Source: an uncultured Lachnospiraceae bacterium
GTDB lineage: Bacteria; Bacillota; Clostridia; Lachnospirales; Lachnospiraceae
Direction: 5' to 3'
Assembly: GCA_902761585.1 (NCBI GenBank)
Contig: CACWKX010000025.1
Span: 1 to 33,602 of the forward strand
DNA length: 33,602 bases
Under the pieces are notes generated by a model. It searched no databases. It was not told the DNA's origin and saw nothing but the letters and a program-made list of their open reading frames with translations. Positions 18,695-27,146 of this stretch are shown in pieces (position 1 is the stretch's first letter; every line of letters begins with the position of its first letter). The position numbers were made by a program, and so were the translations under genes.

Positions 18695-18900
18695 AACATA
18701 TGATGATCAGAGCAATCCGCTGGTATCAGAAGTATCTGTCTCCACTCAAGACCACCCGTTGCCCGTATATTCCGACCTGCAGCAACTATGCCCTGCAGGC
18801 AATCGAAAAGTACGGCGCGCTGAAGGGCGGGATACTTGCAGGCTGGAGAATTCTGAGGTGCAATCCATTTTCGCACGGAGGATATGACCCGGTTCCGTAA
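18691..18900 (+). CDS. yidD: Membrane protein insertion efficiency factor YidD
   Basis: This is a 69-residue membrane-associated protein. The pattern [39 protein letters not shown], followed by [18 protein letters not shown], is diagnostic. It supports YidC-dependent insertion. The gene overlaps rnpA by 4 bp (ATGA) and precedes yidC by 15 bp. Confidence 0.96.
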   Translation: MKHMMIRAIRWYQKYLSPLKTTRCPYIPTCSNYALQAIEKYGALKGGILAGWRILRCNPFSHGGYDPVP

Positions 18901-18915
18901 GGAGAAAGGATAATC

Positions 18916-20181
18916 ATGAGCTTACTTACTCAGAGCAACAAATTTCTGATCGGTCCTGTTGCAGTTGGACTGGGGTGGATCATGGCTGGTCTGTTCTGGC
19001 TGATGTCTCTGATCGGGATCAGCAACATCGGCCTGGCTATCATCCTGTTCACCTTCGTGATTCTCATGGCAATGCTTCCGCTCACATACCGTCAGCAGAA
19101 GTTTTCCAGAATGACGCCTCTGATGCAGCCGGAGCTGAATGCAATCCAGAAGAAGTACAAGGGAAAGACAGATCAGGTCTCGATGCAGAAGATGAACGAC
19201 GAGACAAAGATGGTTTACGCGAAGTACGGCGTCAATCCTGCCGGCTCCTGTGTTCAGATGGCGATCTCGATGCTCGTTCTGTTCCCGCTGTACAATGTCA
19301 TCATGAACGTTCCGGCGTATGTGCCGGCTGTCAAGAGGGTCTTTGAGCCTCTGGCATCCGCTCTTCTGAAGGCACCGGGCGCTGAGAAGTATCTGACAGG
19401 GATTGCTTCCTCGATTTCAGCGACGACCATCACGAAGAATTTTACCGAGAATACAATCATCGACACGCTCTACAAGTTTCATCCGTCGACCTGGGCGGAT
19501 CTTGCAAAGCAGTTTCCGGATCTTTCCGGTACGATTGATACCTGCAAGAACACGATCAACCGCATGAACTTTTTCCTCGGTCTGAATATCGCGGATACGC
19601 CGATGAATATCATTCGTACACATGCATCCATCTGGCTGGTGATCGGTGCGGTGCTGATTCCGGTGCTGGCAGCGGCTTCTCAGTGGATTTCTGCAAAGCT
19701 TTCCATGGAGATGTCCCAGGGAGCATCCGGAGGGACGGATCAGACAGCAGCAACGATGAAGACGATGAACACCGTCATGCCGCTGATGTCCGCGTTTTTC
19801 ACGCTCACGCTTCCGGTTGGTATGGGTATCTACTGGATTGCGTCCGCTGTGATCCGTACCATCCAGCAGATTTTTATCAACCGCAGGCTTGAGAAGGAAG
19901 ATGTAAACGAGCTCCTTCAGAAGAACCTTGAAAAGCAGAAGGAAAAGATGGAGAAGAAGGGCGGTGTGTCCGGGCAGTCGATCGCGAAGAATGCCACGAT
20001 CAACACCAGACAGATTGAGACGCCGGAAAATCCGAGGCTGTCCAAAGTCCGTACGATGCAGAGCAAGGCCAAAAATCTGTCAGAGGATCTCGGCAGCGAG
20101 AAGAAGAATGTCCGGCATGGATCACTTGCAGAGCGGGCAAACATGGTGTCAGAGTACAACAGAGAGCATCAGAAGAAGTGA
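18916..20181 (+). CDS. yidC: Membrane protein insertase YidC/Oxa1 family
   Basis: This 421-residue insertase helps fold membrane proteins with or without Sec. Hydrophobic segments include about 30-56 (ending LPLTYR, with the conserved Arg at the end of the first core helix), the QMAISMLVLFPLYNVIM helix, IWLVIGAVLIPVLAA and MPLMSAFFTLTLPVGMGIYWIAS. I see no lipobox Cys of the SpoIIIJ type. An extended hydrophilic stretch separates the second and third core helices. The basic tail (about the last 90 residues) probably binds ribosomes. AGGAG precedes the ATG. Confidence 0.93.
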   Translation: MSLLTQSNKFLIGPVAVGLGWIMAGLFWLMSLIGISNIGLAIILFTFVILMAMLPLTYRQQKFSRMTPLMQPELNAIQKKYKGKTDQVSMQKMNDETKMVYAKYGVNPAGSCVQMAISMLVLFPLYNVIMNVPAYVPAVKRVFEPLASALLKAPGAEKYLTGIASSISATTITKNFTENTIIDTLYKFHPSTWADLAKQFPDLSGTIDTCKNTINRMNFFLGLNIADTPMNIIRTHASIWLVIGAVLIPVLAAASQWISAKLSMEMSQGASGGTDQTAATMKTMNTVMPLMSAFFTLTLPVGMGIYWIASAVIRTIQQIFINRRLEKEDVNELLQKNLEKQKEKMEKKGGVSGQSIAKNATINTRQIETPENPRLSKVRTMQSKAKNLSEDLGSEKKNVRHGSLAERANMVSEYNREHQKK

Positions 20182-20190
20182 GGCAATATC

Positions 20191-21279
20191 ATGAGCAAGT
20201 CTATCAGAGTCAGCGGAAAGACAGTCAATGACGCCATCCTGAATGCTGCCATTGAGCTGAATACAACAAGCGACAATATTGAGTACACGGTGATTGAGCA
20301 CGAATCGAGAGGCTTCCTCGGGATCGGGGCAAAGGATGCCGTGATTGAGGCATCGGTCCGCAGGGAGGGTGAGAAACCTCAGAGCCCTGAAGCGTCTGCA
20401 TCAGAAGCTCGGCAGTCAGAAAAGGATGCAGTTGAAAGGGCTGAAGAAAAGAGCGTACCGAAGGCAGAACAGTCAGAGCAGATTTCTGGGACTGCCGGCG
20501 GAGAAAATGAAGCTCAGATGACGGGTATGGCATCGAAGCCGGACAGCCTTGGCCAGGACGAGAGCACTGGGGCTGCGGCGGCATCCAAAGCAGTATCCAT
20601 GCCGGAGAACGAGGAAAGCTACGAGTCCAGACGTGAGAGAAGAAACAGTGACATCAAGGTGCTGGACGACCCAAGTGAAGCCATTGAACGGGCTGAGACA
20701 TTTCTGAAGAATGTGTTCTCCTCGATGGGGATGACAGTGAATCTGAGCTCTTCCTATGACGGAGAGTGCCTGAACGTCTCGATGGAAGGAGACGAGATGG
20801 GACTTCTGATCGGGAAGAGAGGACAGACACTGGATTCTCTGCAGTACCTGACTTCTCTGGTTGTCAATAAGGGAAAGCCATACTATGTCCGGGTCAAGCT
20901 GGATACCGAGAACTACAGAGAAAGAAGGAAGGCAACGCTTGAGAATCTGGCGAAGAACATTGCCATGAAAGTCAAGAAGACCAGACAGCCCGTCTATCTG
21001 GAACCGATGAACCCGTATGAGAGACGGATCATCCATTCAGCTCTGCAGGGAGATCCATTTGTCACCACACACAGCGAGGGTGAAGAGCCGGACAGAAAGG
21101 TTGTTGTCACCCTGAAAAAGGATGCGGACCTCGAGCTTCTGGATCGGAAGTATGGAGACAGAGGTCACAGAGGCGGATATCGGAACGGGCATGGCTACGG
21201 CCGCGGATCGAAGAGCGGCTACAGCCGGGGCGGACGTTCCACCAGGTACAGCGACCGTGAGGATATGAAGGAAGAGTAA
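20191..21279 (+). CDS. jag: RNA-binding protein Jag/KhpB
   Basis: This 362-residue protein has a Jag-N domain (1-55, including RGFLGIGAKDA), an acidic disordered linker (about 60-150), a KH domain (GLLIGKRGQTLDSLQYL, 204-220) and an R3H domain (R278-x3-H282). The tail (322-356) is rich in Gly, Arg and Tyr (GHRGGYRNGHGYGRG and RGG repeats), an extra RNA-binding extension. The family binds RNA and influences cell elongation and division with KhpA. It starts 9 bp after yidC and ends before a clear terminator. Confidence 0.93.
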   Translation: MSKSIRVSGKTVNDAILNAAIELNTTSDNIEYTVIEHESRGFLGIGAKDAVIEASVRREGEKPQSPEASASEARQSEKDAVERAEEKSVPKAEQSEQISGTAGGENEAQMTGMASKPDSLGQDESTGAAAASKAVSMPENEESYESRRERRNSDIKVLDDPSEAIERAETFLKNVFSSMGMTVNLSSSYDGECLNVSMEGDEMGLLIGKRGQTLDSLQYLTSLVVNKGKPYYVRVKLDTENYRERRKATLENLAKNIAMKVKKTRQPVYLEPMNPYERRIIHSALQGDPFVTTHSEGEEPDRKVVVTLKKDADLELLDRKYGDRGHRGGYRNGHGYGRGSKSGYSRGGRSTRYSDREDMKEE

Positions 21280-21331
21280 AAGAATTCCAAAGATATTCGG
21301 GAGAATTCAACAGAATAACTGTATCGAACGT

Positions 21332-21372
21332 CCACCGCATAGTTTGAAAGCAAGCTGTGCGGTGGATTTTTT
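21332..21372 (+). terminator. Rho-independent terminator after jag
   Basis: Arms at 21332-21342 (CCACCGCATAG) and 21355-21365 (CTGTGCGGTGG) pair over 11 bp with one wobble around a 12-nt loop, followed by A and six T residues. It closes the rpmH-to-jag transcription unit. Confidence 0.88.
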
Positions 21373-21388
21373 ATGCCGCCTTCATCAT

Positions 21389-21452
21389 GGTGGCTTCAGT
21401 ACAGCGGTTTCAATATGGTGGCTTGTACGGTGGCTTCAGCATGTCGGTTTCA
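21389..21452 (+). repeat. Two imperfect 24-bp direct repeats
   Basis: GGTGGCTTCAG followed by a variable core and CGGTTTCA occurs at 21389-21412 and 21429-21452, 40 bp apart. A third partial GGTGGCTT lies between them. They sit between the jag terminator and the mnmE promoter; no function is apparent. Confidence 0.5.
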
Positions 21453-21480
21453 GATCAGGCAGGAGCTTCCGTATGCCTTC

Positions 21481-21509
21481 TTGTGTTCTGCCTGCCGGTC
21501 GTGTAATAT
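21481..21509 (+). promoter_or_regulatory. Candidate mnmE promoter
   Basis: TTGTGT (21481-21486) and TAATAT (21504-21509) are 17 bp apart, about 32 bp before the mnmE start. The jag terminator upstream makes a new promoter here necessary. Confidence 0.45.
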
Positions 21510-21541
21510 GAATAATCGATCAGAAGAAAGTGGAGAGTGAG

Positions 21542-23005
21542 ATGTGGAAGATAGAGGACACAGATACGATTGCAGCCATATCAACTGCTGTGTCGGAGTC
21601 TGGAATCGGAGTGATCCGGATCAGCGGACCAGATGCTGTTGAGATAGCAGACCGGGTTTACCGATCACCGGGCGGGAAAAAAAGACTTGCGGAAGTGGAC
21701 ACTCATACCATTCACTATGGGTTTATTGTAGAGCCGGAAGGAGACGGAAACCCCCTGCAGAGTGGGATATCGGGTGCTTCTGGAAAATCTGCCGATGTGA
21801 TCGATGAGGTCCTGGTGTCTGTCATGCGTGCACCGAGAACCTATACGGCGGAGGACGTGGTGGAGATCAGCTGTCATGGAGGCGTTCTGGCTGTGACCCG
21901 TGTTCTGGATGCGGTTCTGAAGGCTGGGGCGAGAGCCGCACAGCCGGGAGAGTTTACGAAGCGTGCATATCTGAACGGAAGAATCGACCTGACGGAGGCG
22001 GAAGCCGTTATGGACGTCATTGAGTCGAAGAACCGGTTTGCGCTCCAGAATGCGGTCAGCCAGGTTCAGGGAACTCTGTACCGGAAGATTGAGGAAGTCC
22101 GGAAGGAGATGCTCTATCAGTCTGCTCACATCGAAGCCTGTCTGGACGATCCGGAAGCGCTGTCATATGAGGCGTATCTGCCGGAATTTTCCAGTGAAGT
22201 GCAGCAATGGACAAAAGAACTATCTGCTTTGCTTGCTACAGCAGATTCCGGGAGACTGATACAGGAAGGAATCAAGGCAGCCATCGTCGGAAAACCCAAT
22301 GCGGGAAAATCCTCGCTGATGAATCTGCTTCTGGGAGAAGACCGAGCCATTGTCACGCCTGTAGCTGGAACAACAAGAGATGTTCTGACAGAGACGATCA
22401 CCGTCGGCGGCATGACACTCGTTGTGACGGATACTGCCGGAATCCGGGAAACAGATGATCTGGTTGAGAAGATCGGGGTGCAGCGCGCAAAGGGTGCGAT
22501 TGAGCGGGCTGATCTTGTTCTCTATCTGATCGACTCATCGACATGCATCGATATTGAAGACCGGGAGATTCTCAACCTGATTCAGGAAAAGAAGATCATC
22601 ATCCTCCAGAATAAGTCGGACTTGCATACACTGACCGATGAACAGCAGATTCGCAGGATGGCCTCAGAGGCAGGACTTGGAGACGATATACCGGTTATTC
22701 CATTTTCCGCAACAGAGAAGACCGGGCTGGATGAGCTGATATCCGCGATTCGTACCCTGTTCTTTGATGGAAAACTGTCATTCAATGACGAGATTGTCAT
22801 TACGAATGCGCGTCACAAGGAGCTGCTGAAGCGTGCACTGGAGAGTCTGAGGCAGCTTTCAAAAAGCATCGAGAGTCAGATGCCGGAGGATTTCTATACC
22901 ATAGACCTGATGAGTGCCTATGAAGCACTCGGTGAGATAACCGGACAGGAGGCCGGTGAGGATCTGGTGAATGAGATTTTCAGCAGATTCTGTATGGGAA
23001 AGTGA
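21542..23005 (+). CDS. mnmE: tRNA uridine-5-carboxymethylaminomethyl GTPase MnmE
   Basis: This protein of about 487 residues acts with MnmG to modify the wobble uridine (U34) of several tRNAs. The N-terminal domain begins DTIAAISTA and carries the EFTKRAYLNGRIDL helix. The G domain has GKPNAGKS (250-257), TTRD (277-280) and DTAG (297-300), then NKSD. The last residues CMGK are the conserved C-terminal CxGK motif. ATG 21542 follows GGAG by 6 nt; a GTG at 21530 is the alternative. It exceeds the usual 450-460 residues, partly through a Gly/Ser-rich insert at about 66-85. It ends 6 bp before mnmG. Confidence 0.96.
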   Translation: MWKIEDTDTIAAISTAVSESGIGVIRISGPDAVEIADRVYRSPGGKKRLAEVDTHTIHYGFIVEPEGDGNPLQSGISGASGKSADVIDEVLVSVMRAPRTYTAEDVVEISCHGGVLAVTRVLDAVLKAGARAAQPGEFTKRAYLNGRIDLTEAEAVMDVIESKNRFALQNAVSQVQGTLYRKIEEVRKEMLYQSAHIEACLDDPEALSYEAYLPEFSSEVQQWTKELSALLATADSGRLIQEGIKAAIVGKPNAGKSSLMNLLLGEDRAIVTPVAGTTRDVLTETITVGGMTLVVTDTAGIRETDDLVEKIGVQRAKGAIERADLVLYLIDSSTCIDIEDREILNLIQEKKIIILQNKSDLHTLTDEQQIRRMASEAGLGDDIPVIPFSATEKTGLDELISAIRTLFFDGKLSFNDEIVITNARHKELLKRALESLRQLSKSIESQMPEDFYTIDLMSAYEALGEITGQEAGEDLVNEIFSRFCMGK

Positions 23006-23011
23006 GGAGAC

Positions 23012-24910
23012 ATGGCAAGGGTTGAAGAATGGACAGATGTGATTGTCGTCGGTGCAGGACATGCAGGCTGTGAAGCTGCGCTTTCCTGCGCCAGACTCGG
23101 ACTTTCCACAGTGATCTTTACAGTGTCGGCGGATTCGATTGCCATGATGCCCTGCAATCCACACATCGGCGGAAGTTCCAAGGGACACCTGGTACGAGAA
23201 ATAGATGCGCTTGGCGGAGAGATGGGAAAGTGTATCGATCATACATTTCTGCAGTCAAAGATGCTGAACCGATCAAAGGGTCCTGCCGTCCACTCACTCA
23301 GGGCGCAGGCTGACAAGGATGCCTACAGCATGCGGATGAGACAGACCCTTCAGAATCAGGAACATCTGACAATCAGGCAGATGGAGGTCGATGAAATTCT
23401 GACGGATGCGTCAGGAAAACTGACGGGTGTGAAGACCGACTCCGGCGCGATCTGGCACTGCAAGGCTGCGATTCTCTGTACAGGAACGTATCTGAACGCA
23501 CGGTGCATCTGCGGAGATATGGTGACCTATACCGGTCCGAACGGACTTCAGTCGGCGACACACCTGACAGATTCCCTCATGCGTCACGGCATCGGGATGA
23601 AGCGGTTTAAGACAGGAACTCCCTGCAGAATGGATGGGAAAACCATCGACTATTCGAAGATGATTCCACAGACAGGGGATGTACCGGTTGTTCCTTTTTC
23701 CTTTGAGACCGATCCGAAGGACGTACAGATTGATCAGGCAGTTGTCTGGCTGACGCATACGACGGAGGAAACACATGACATCATCCGCCGGAATCTGGAC
23801 AGATCCCCGCTGTATTCCGGGAAAATCAGTGGAGTGGGACCCCGCTATTGTCCTTCGATCGAGGACAAGGTAGTCCGGTTTGCGGAGCGAAAGAGCCATC
23901 AGGTGTTCGTCGAGCCGCAGGGACGGAACACGAATGAAATGTACATCGATGGAATGTCCTCCAGTATGCCGGAAGATGTACAGATCGAAATGTATCGATC
24001 AGTACCGGGGCTCGAACATGCCAATATTGTCAGAAATGCATATGCAATCGAATATGACTGCATTGATGCCCGGCAGCTGAACCGAACACTTGAATTCAGG
24101 GCGATTCCAGGGCTTTATGCCGCCGGACAGATGAATGGAAGTTCCGGGTATGAGGAGGCTGCGGCGCAGGGACTTTATGCCGGCATCAATGCGGCACTGA
24201 AGATCATGGGGAAGGCCTCCCTTCTGATCGAACGATCGGAGGGGTATATCGGTGTTCTGGTGGATGATCTCATCACGAAGGAAAGCACCGAGCCATACCG
24301 GATGATGACCTCCAGGGCAGAGTACAGACTGCTTCTGCGTCAGGATAATGCAGATCTGAGACTGACAGAAAAGGGTTTTCAGGCAGGGCTGATTTCAGAG
24401 GAGAGATACCAGAGTTTTCTAAAAAAGAAAGGACAGATTGAAGAGGAGACGGCGCGAGTCCGCCATGTCATGATCGGAGCATGCGAAAAGGTGCAGGACT
24501 GCCTGAAGCGATGCGGAAGTGATCCACTCTCAACGTCCGCATCCCTTGCGGAACTGATTCGACGGCCGGAGCTTGATTACTTCTGCCTGTCAGAGATTGA
24601 TCCGAACCGCCCGGATCTTCCGGTTCAGGTTCAGGAAGAGGTCAATATCGAAATCAAGTATGAAGGGTATATCAGAAGGCAGGAGAAGCAGGTTGCACAG
24701 TTTGAGAAGGCAGAAAGGACGCTGATTCCTGATGAGCTTGATTACGCTCAGGTGCCAAGTCTCAGGACTGAGGCGCGGCAGAAGCTGATGAAGGTCAGGC
24801 CATCCTCGATCGGACAGGCGTCCAGAATCATGGGTGTGAATCCGGCAGATCTTTCGGTTCTTTTGATTTATCTGAAGAAAATGCGCGGAGAGAGGAACAG
24901 TGAGGGATGA
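23012..24910 (+). CDS. mnmG: tRNA uridine-5-carboxymethylaminomethyl FAD enzyme MnmG
   Basis: This 632-residue FAD-dependent partner of MnmE also uses NADH and methylene-tetrahydrofolate. The dinucleotide-binding motif is [10 protein letters not shown] (14-23). [26 protein letters not shown] follows, and the RFKTGTPCR segment carries the conserved Cys. The C-terminal helical domain that contacts MnmE ends normally. GAGGAG lies close before the ATG. It overlaps rsmG by 4 bp. Confidence 0.97.
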   Translation: MARVEEWTDVIVVGAGHAGCEAALSCARLGLSTVIFTVSADSIAMMPCNPHIGGSSKGHLVREIDALGGEMGKCIDHTFLQSKMLNRSKGPAVHSLRAQADKDAYSMRMRQTLQNQEHLTIRQMEVDEILTDASGKLTGVKTDSGAIWHCKAAILCTGTYLNARCICGDMVTYTGPNGLQSATHLTDSLMRHGIGMKRFKTGTPCRMDGKTIDYSKMIPQTGDVPVVPFSFETDPKDVQIDQAVVWLTHTTEETHDIIRRNLDRSPLYSGKISGVGPRYCPSIEDKVVRFAERKSHQVFVEPQGRNTNEMYIDGMSSSMPEDVQIEMYRSVPGLEHANIVRNAYAIEYDCIDARQLNRTLEFRAIPGLYAAGQMNGSSGYEEAAAQGLYAGINAALKIMGKASLLIERSEGYIGVLVDDLITKESTEPYRMMTSRAEYRLLLRQDNADLRLTEKGFQAGLISEERYQSFLKKKGQIEEETARVRHVMIGACEKVQDCLKRCGSDPLSTSASLAELIRRPELDYFCLSEIDPNRPDLPVQVQEEVNIEIKYEGYIRRQEKQVAQFEKAERTLIPDELDYAQVPSLRTEARQKLMKVRPSSIGQASRIMGVNPADLSVLLIYLKKMRGERNSEG

Positions 24911-25644
24911 CTGATAAAACGATCAATGAATGTTTTTCTGTACTGAGGATGCGCTGTAAGGATCTTGGAATTGTTCTGACAGAGGAGCAGACCAGACAGT
25001 TTGAAATCTATTACAACTGCATGGTTGAAAAGAACAAGGTCATGAATCTGACGGCCATTACGCAGCCAATGGAGGTCGTGGAAAAACACTATCTTGACAG
25101 TCTGCTGGTGGTACGCCACGTTGACTTGAGTCGTGCGATCAGCGTTCTGGATATGGGAACCGGCGCAGGATTTCCTGGCATTCCACTGAAAATCGTATTC
25201 CCCCATCTTCATGTGACACTGGCAGATTCTCTCAACAAGAGAATTCTTTTTCTGGATGAGGTGATCGATGCATGCGGATTAACCGGGATTGATACCGTTC
25301 ATGGAAGAGCAGAGGATCTTGGCAGAAACAATAATTACCGTGAACAGTACGATCTGGTTGTATCCAGAGCTGTGGCAAATTTATCAACGCTCAGTGAATA
25401 TTGTCTGCCGCTTGTGAGAGAGGAAGGACTCTTTGTCTCCTATAAATCAGCGGAAATCGAAGAAGAATTGAAAACTGCACAGAAGGCCATTCGTCTGTTG
25501 GGCGGTTTACAAAGCAGGGTGGAGAAGGATACCATTCCTGGAACAGCCCTTGAAAGAAGTTTTGTGATCATTCAAAAGAATCAGAAAACCCCGGCAAAAT
25601 TCCCGCGAAAAGCAGGAATGCCGGGGAAAGAACCAATCTGCTGA
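24907..25644 (+). CDS. rsmG: 16S rRNA m7G527 methyltransferase RsmG
   Basis: This 245-residue SAM-dependent enzyme methylates G527 of 16S rRNA. The SAM-binding segment is [17 protein letters not shown] (80-96), and the early NLTAIT motif (47-52) is typical. The C-terminal [12 protein letters not shown] is the expected basic ending. It starts inside the last codons of mnmG (ATGA overlap), so the two are translationally coupled. The DNA encoding its last residues also forms a hairpin usable on the opposite strand. Confidence 0.95.
   Translation: MTDKTINECFSVLRMRCKDLGIVLTEEQTRQFEIYYNCMVEKNKVMNLTAITQPMEVVEKHYLDSLLVVRHVDLSRAISVLDMGTGAGFPGIPLKIVFPHLHVTLADSLNKRILFLDEVIDACGLTGIDTVHGRAEDLGRNNNYREQYDLVVSRAVANLSTLSEYCLPLVREEGLFVSYKSAEIEEELKTAQKAIRLLGGLQSRVEKDTIPGTALERSFVIIQKNQKTPAKFPRKAGMPGKEPIC
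25585..25626 (-). terminator. Probable terminator of the hydrolase gene, inside the rsmG 3' end
   Basis: On the minus strand the outer arms TGCCGGGG/CCCCGGCA (25619-25626 and 25589-25596) give 8 bp. An inner GGAA/TTCC pairing adds 4 bp past a 3-nt bulge. TTTTC follows directly, with more T residues further on. It stands about 70 bp past the hydrolase stop at 25695 but lies within the rsmG coding sequence. Confidence 0.45.
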
Positions 25645-25666
25645 TGTAGAGAATATCATGATATGA

Positions 25667-25697
25667 GTGGCAAAAGTACCTTTTGACACAGTAATCA
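25667..25697. repeat. Palindromic repeat, left copy (TTTTGACAC family)
   Basis: GTGGCAAAAG-TAC-CTTTTGACAC (25667-25689) is an inverted repeat with 9 of 10 arm positions paired. Its right part continues as an 18-bp sequence (25680-25697) repeated with one mismatch at 26894-26911. GAGTGGCAAAA (25665-25675) recurs inverted at 26733-26743. Confidence 0.65.
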
Positions 25698-26654
25698 GAC
25701 AATGCCAGCCTTTTCAGCAGCATGCAGGAATGCCTTTGGAAATTCCATCATAGGAAGATACTTTGTCTTTGAAATCGGGTAAGTCCGAATGCTGTTGTTA
25801 AGGGTTGTGTATTCCCTGACAATATCGGAAGAATGCTCAACACCTTCTCCATAGAGAATTGTAAATCCTGCCTGCGTTTTCTTCAATGCTCTCTGAATAT
25901 TGACTGTCAGATAGATGCCCTTCATGGAGGCCAGCAGATACTTTCCTGAACATTCATGGTAATGAGCACCTTCATAGAATGCATCTATAAACCGATTGTT
26001 GCTTCTGAACGGATTGTAGAGATAGTCTTCCGTAAAGCGGTAATCCAGATTCCTGCGGGACATCTCAATATTGTACAGACTCGTTCCAAGCACAGGAAGT
26101 GAGAGAAGAAGTTTTCCAATTCTCGAACGTCTGGATTCTGTTCTCCCGAGATTTCCAAGACTCTGGGGATTAATTGCCGTGATCTGATGAATCAGGGAAG
26201 CATCCAGAACGGAAACCATCAGTGCAATAGAAGAGGAATATCCGTCTGCAATCACATCTGTTTTTCTCTTAACCACCTTTTTGATAAAGCTGCTCAAAAA
26301 CAATACGTAAAAATAGTTGGTATAGGTTGTATTCGGTTTCGCAGAACGCCCGCATCCTGGAAGGTCCACAATATAAAGGGTGTGGTTTCTGCTCAGAGAT
26401 TCAATCACATCAAACCAAACATATCCGCTCTCTGCAGGATTTACATCATGAAGTAGCACGATTGGGGTGCCTTCTCCAATTTTCTGATAGAAAATATCTC
26501 CGTACTTCCACTTATAGTATTTCCCAACACCCGGTTTCAGCATATTCTTTGATGTGGAAAATGAAGTGATGACCCGATTTGCTGTATGCATGGTGCAGAG
26601 TGCCAGAAAGTCAAGCTTTAACAGAGTCTTGATATGTTCCTTCAAACTAACCAT
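25695..26654 (-). CDS. Alpha/beta hydrolase-fold protein with altered catalytic His
   Basis: This 319-residue protein has a hydrophobic/basic N-terminal helix (about 1-60) ahead of an alpha/beta hydrolase fold: LLHDVNPAESGYVW (67-80, oxyanion region), VDLPGCGRSAKP (96-107), and a nucleophile elbow GYSSS with candidate Ser140. The usual C-terminal HLPxxExP motif reads YLPMMEFP, so Tyr299 stands where the catalytic His is expected. It may be inactive or use another His. The gene is visibly more A+T-rich than its neighbours and is the only minus-strand gene between rpmH and the end of the DUF3881-like gene. GAGGTG precedes the ATG by 5 nt. Substrate unknown. Confidence 0.8.
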   Translation of the reverse strand: MVSLKEHIKTLLKLDFLALCTMHTANRVITSFSTSKNMLKPGVGKYYKWKYGDIFYQKIGEGTPIVLLHDVNPAESGYVWFDVIESLSRNHTLYIVDLPGCGRSAKPNTTYTNYFYVLFLSSFIKKVVKRKTDVIADGYSSSIALMVSVLDASLIHQITAINPQSLGNLGRTESRRSRIGKLLLSLPVLGTSLYNIEMSRRNLDYRFTEDYLYNPFRSNNRFIDAFYEGAHYHECSGKYLLASMKGIYLTVNIQRALKKTQAGFTILYGEGVEHSSDIVREYTTLNNSIRTYPISKTKYLPMMEFPKAFLHAAEKAGIV

Positions 26655-26690
26655 AAATTCACCTCATACATGTATGCCTGGCCTGGGATG

Positions 26691-26705
26691 CAGGCTGTCA
26701 GCCTG
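26691..26705. repeat. Short palindrome upstream of the hydrolase gene
   Basis: CAGGCTGTCAGCCTG has perfect 6-bp arms around 3 nt. It lies in the 5' leader of the hydrolase transcript, downstream of its predicted promoter, where it could be an operator or leader hairpin. Confidence 0.4.
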
Positions 26706-26716
26706 ATGTGTGCAAA

Positions 26717-26745
26717 TTCATATAAAAGTATTTTTTGCCACTCAA
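26717..26745 (-). promoter_or_regulatory. Predicted promoter of the hydrolase gene
   Basis: On the minus strand, TTGAGT (26740-26745) and TATGAA (26717-26722) are 17 bp apart, ahead of the start at 26654. The -35 and spacer contain the inverted copy of the GAGTGGCAAAA repeat, so promoter and repeat are intertwined. Confidence 0.5.
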
Positions 26746-26890
26746 TTATGATTACGCGAGGCTTTGCTGCTTCGCAGCTCTCATCGCGCTGTTACATTCG
26801 GCATGCTCGTGTCGCCTGCACGCCGCTTCATGTCACAAGTGGGGTGTCTATAAGTACAGCCAGCAATCGCATGCAAGCTTGAGAGATGTC
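26744..26890. other. G+C-rich hairpin-containing intergenic island
   Basis: No gene is recognised here. The segment is much richer in G+C than the A+T-rich DNA on both sides. It includes a compound hairpin (CGCGA...TCGCG enclosing GCTGC-TTC-GCAGC, about 26754-26787). It ends just before the right copy of the 18-bp repeat. It may be a remnant of a small non-coding repeat element; I cannot assign a family. Confidence 0.4.
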
Positions 26891-26893
26891 CGA

Positions 26894-26911
26894 CTTTTGA
26901 CACTGTAATCA
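26894..26911 (+). repeat. 18-bp direct repeat, right copy
   Basis: CTTTTGACACTGTAATCA matches 25680-25697 at 17 of 18 positions in the same orientation. The pair brackets the hydrolase gene and its upstream island, about 1.2 kb. Confidence 0.65.
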
Positions 26912-26950
26912 TTATAGTATGTTTTCAATTGATCCGCTACCGCAATTAAA

Positions 26951-26970
26951 CCCTTATTGGCCCTTATTGG
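26951..26970 (+). repeat. Tandem decamer pair before the first parS
   Basis: CCCTTATTGG occurs twice in perfect tandem (26951-26960 and 26961-26970), ending 10 bp before the first parS site. It marks the left edge of the repeat-rich centromere region. Confidence 0.7.
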
Positions 26971-26980
26971 CAAAATATGG

Positions 26981-26996
26981 TGTTTCACGTGAAACA
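26981..26996. promoter_or_regulatory. parS: parS site 1
   Basis: A perfect TGTTTCACGTGAAACA palindrome, the ParB-binding consensus of bacterial chromosomes. It is the first of three copies upstream of parA and a nucleation point for ParB spreading. Confidence 0.97.
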
Positions 26997-27005
26997 TCAA
27001 ACTCC

Positions 27006-27047
27006 GTTGAACGTGGAAGATTATACTTCATTCGTATACTTCGTAAG
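27006..27047 (+). repeat. 13-bp repeat units between parS 1 and parS 2
   Basis: GTTGAACGTGGAA (27006-27018) matches the pair found later at 27147-27172. Then TATACTTCATTCG (27022-27034) and TATACTTCGTAAG (27035-27047) form another 13-bp tandem pair sharing their first eight bases. Confidence 0.65.
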
Positions 27048-27059
27048 ATATGTAAAGTA

Positions 27060-27075
27060 TGTTTCACGTGAAACA
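27060..27075. promoter_or_regulatory. parS: parS site 2
   Basis: A second perfect 16-bp TGTTTCACGTGAAACA, 79 bp (start to start) from site 1. It is followed 3 bp later by the 13-bp tandem array. Confidence 0.97.
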
Positions 27076-27078
27076 TAT

Positions 27079-27143
27079 AGAACGAAAATACAGAACGCGA
27101 ATATAGAACGAAGAAATAGAACGCGAATACAGAAAGAATATGA
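27079..27143 (+). repeat. Five tandem 13-bp repeats in the centromere
   Basis: Units start at 27079, 27092, 27105, 27118 and 27131, all beginning AGAA. Units 2 and 4 (AGAACGCGAATAT and AGAACGCGAATAC) differ at one base. Units 1 and 3 share AGAACGAA, giving a 26-bp alternation; unit 5 is degenerate. The array lies between parS 2 and parS 3 and looks iteron-like. Confidence 0.8.
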
Positions 27144-27146
27144 AGT

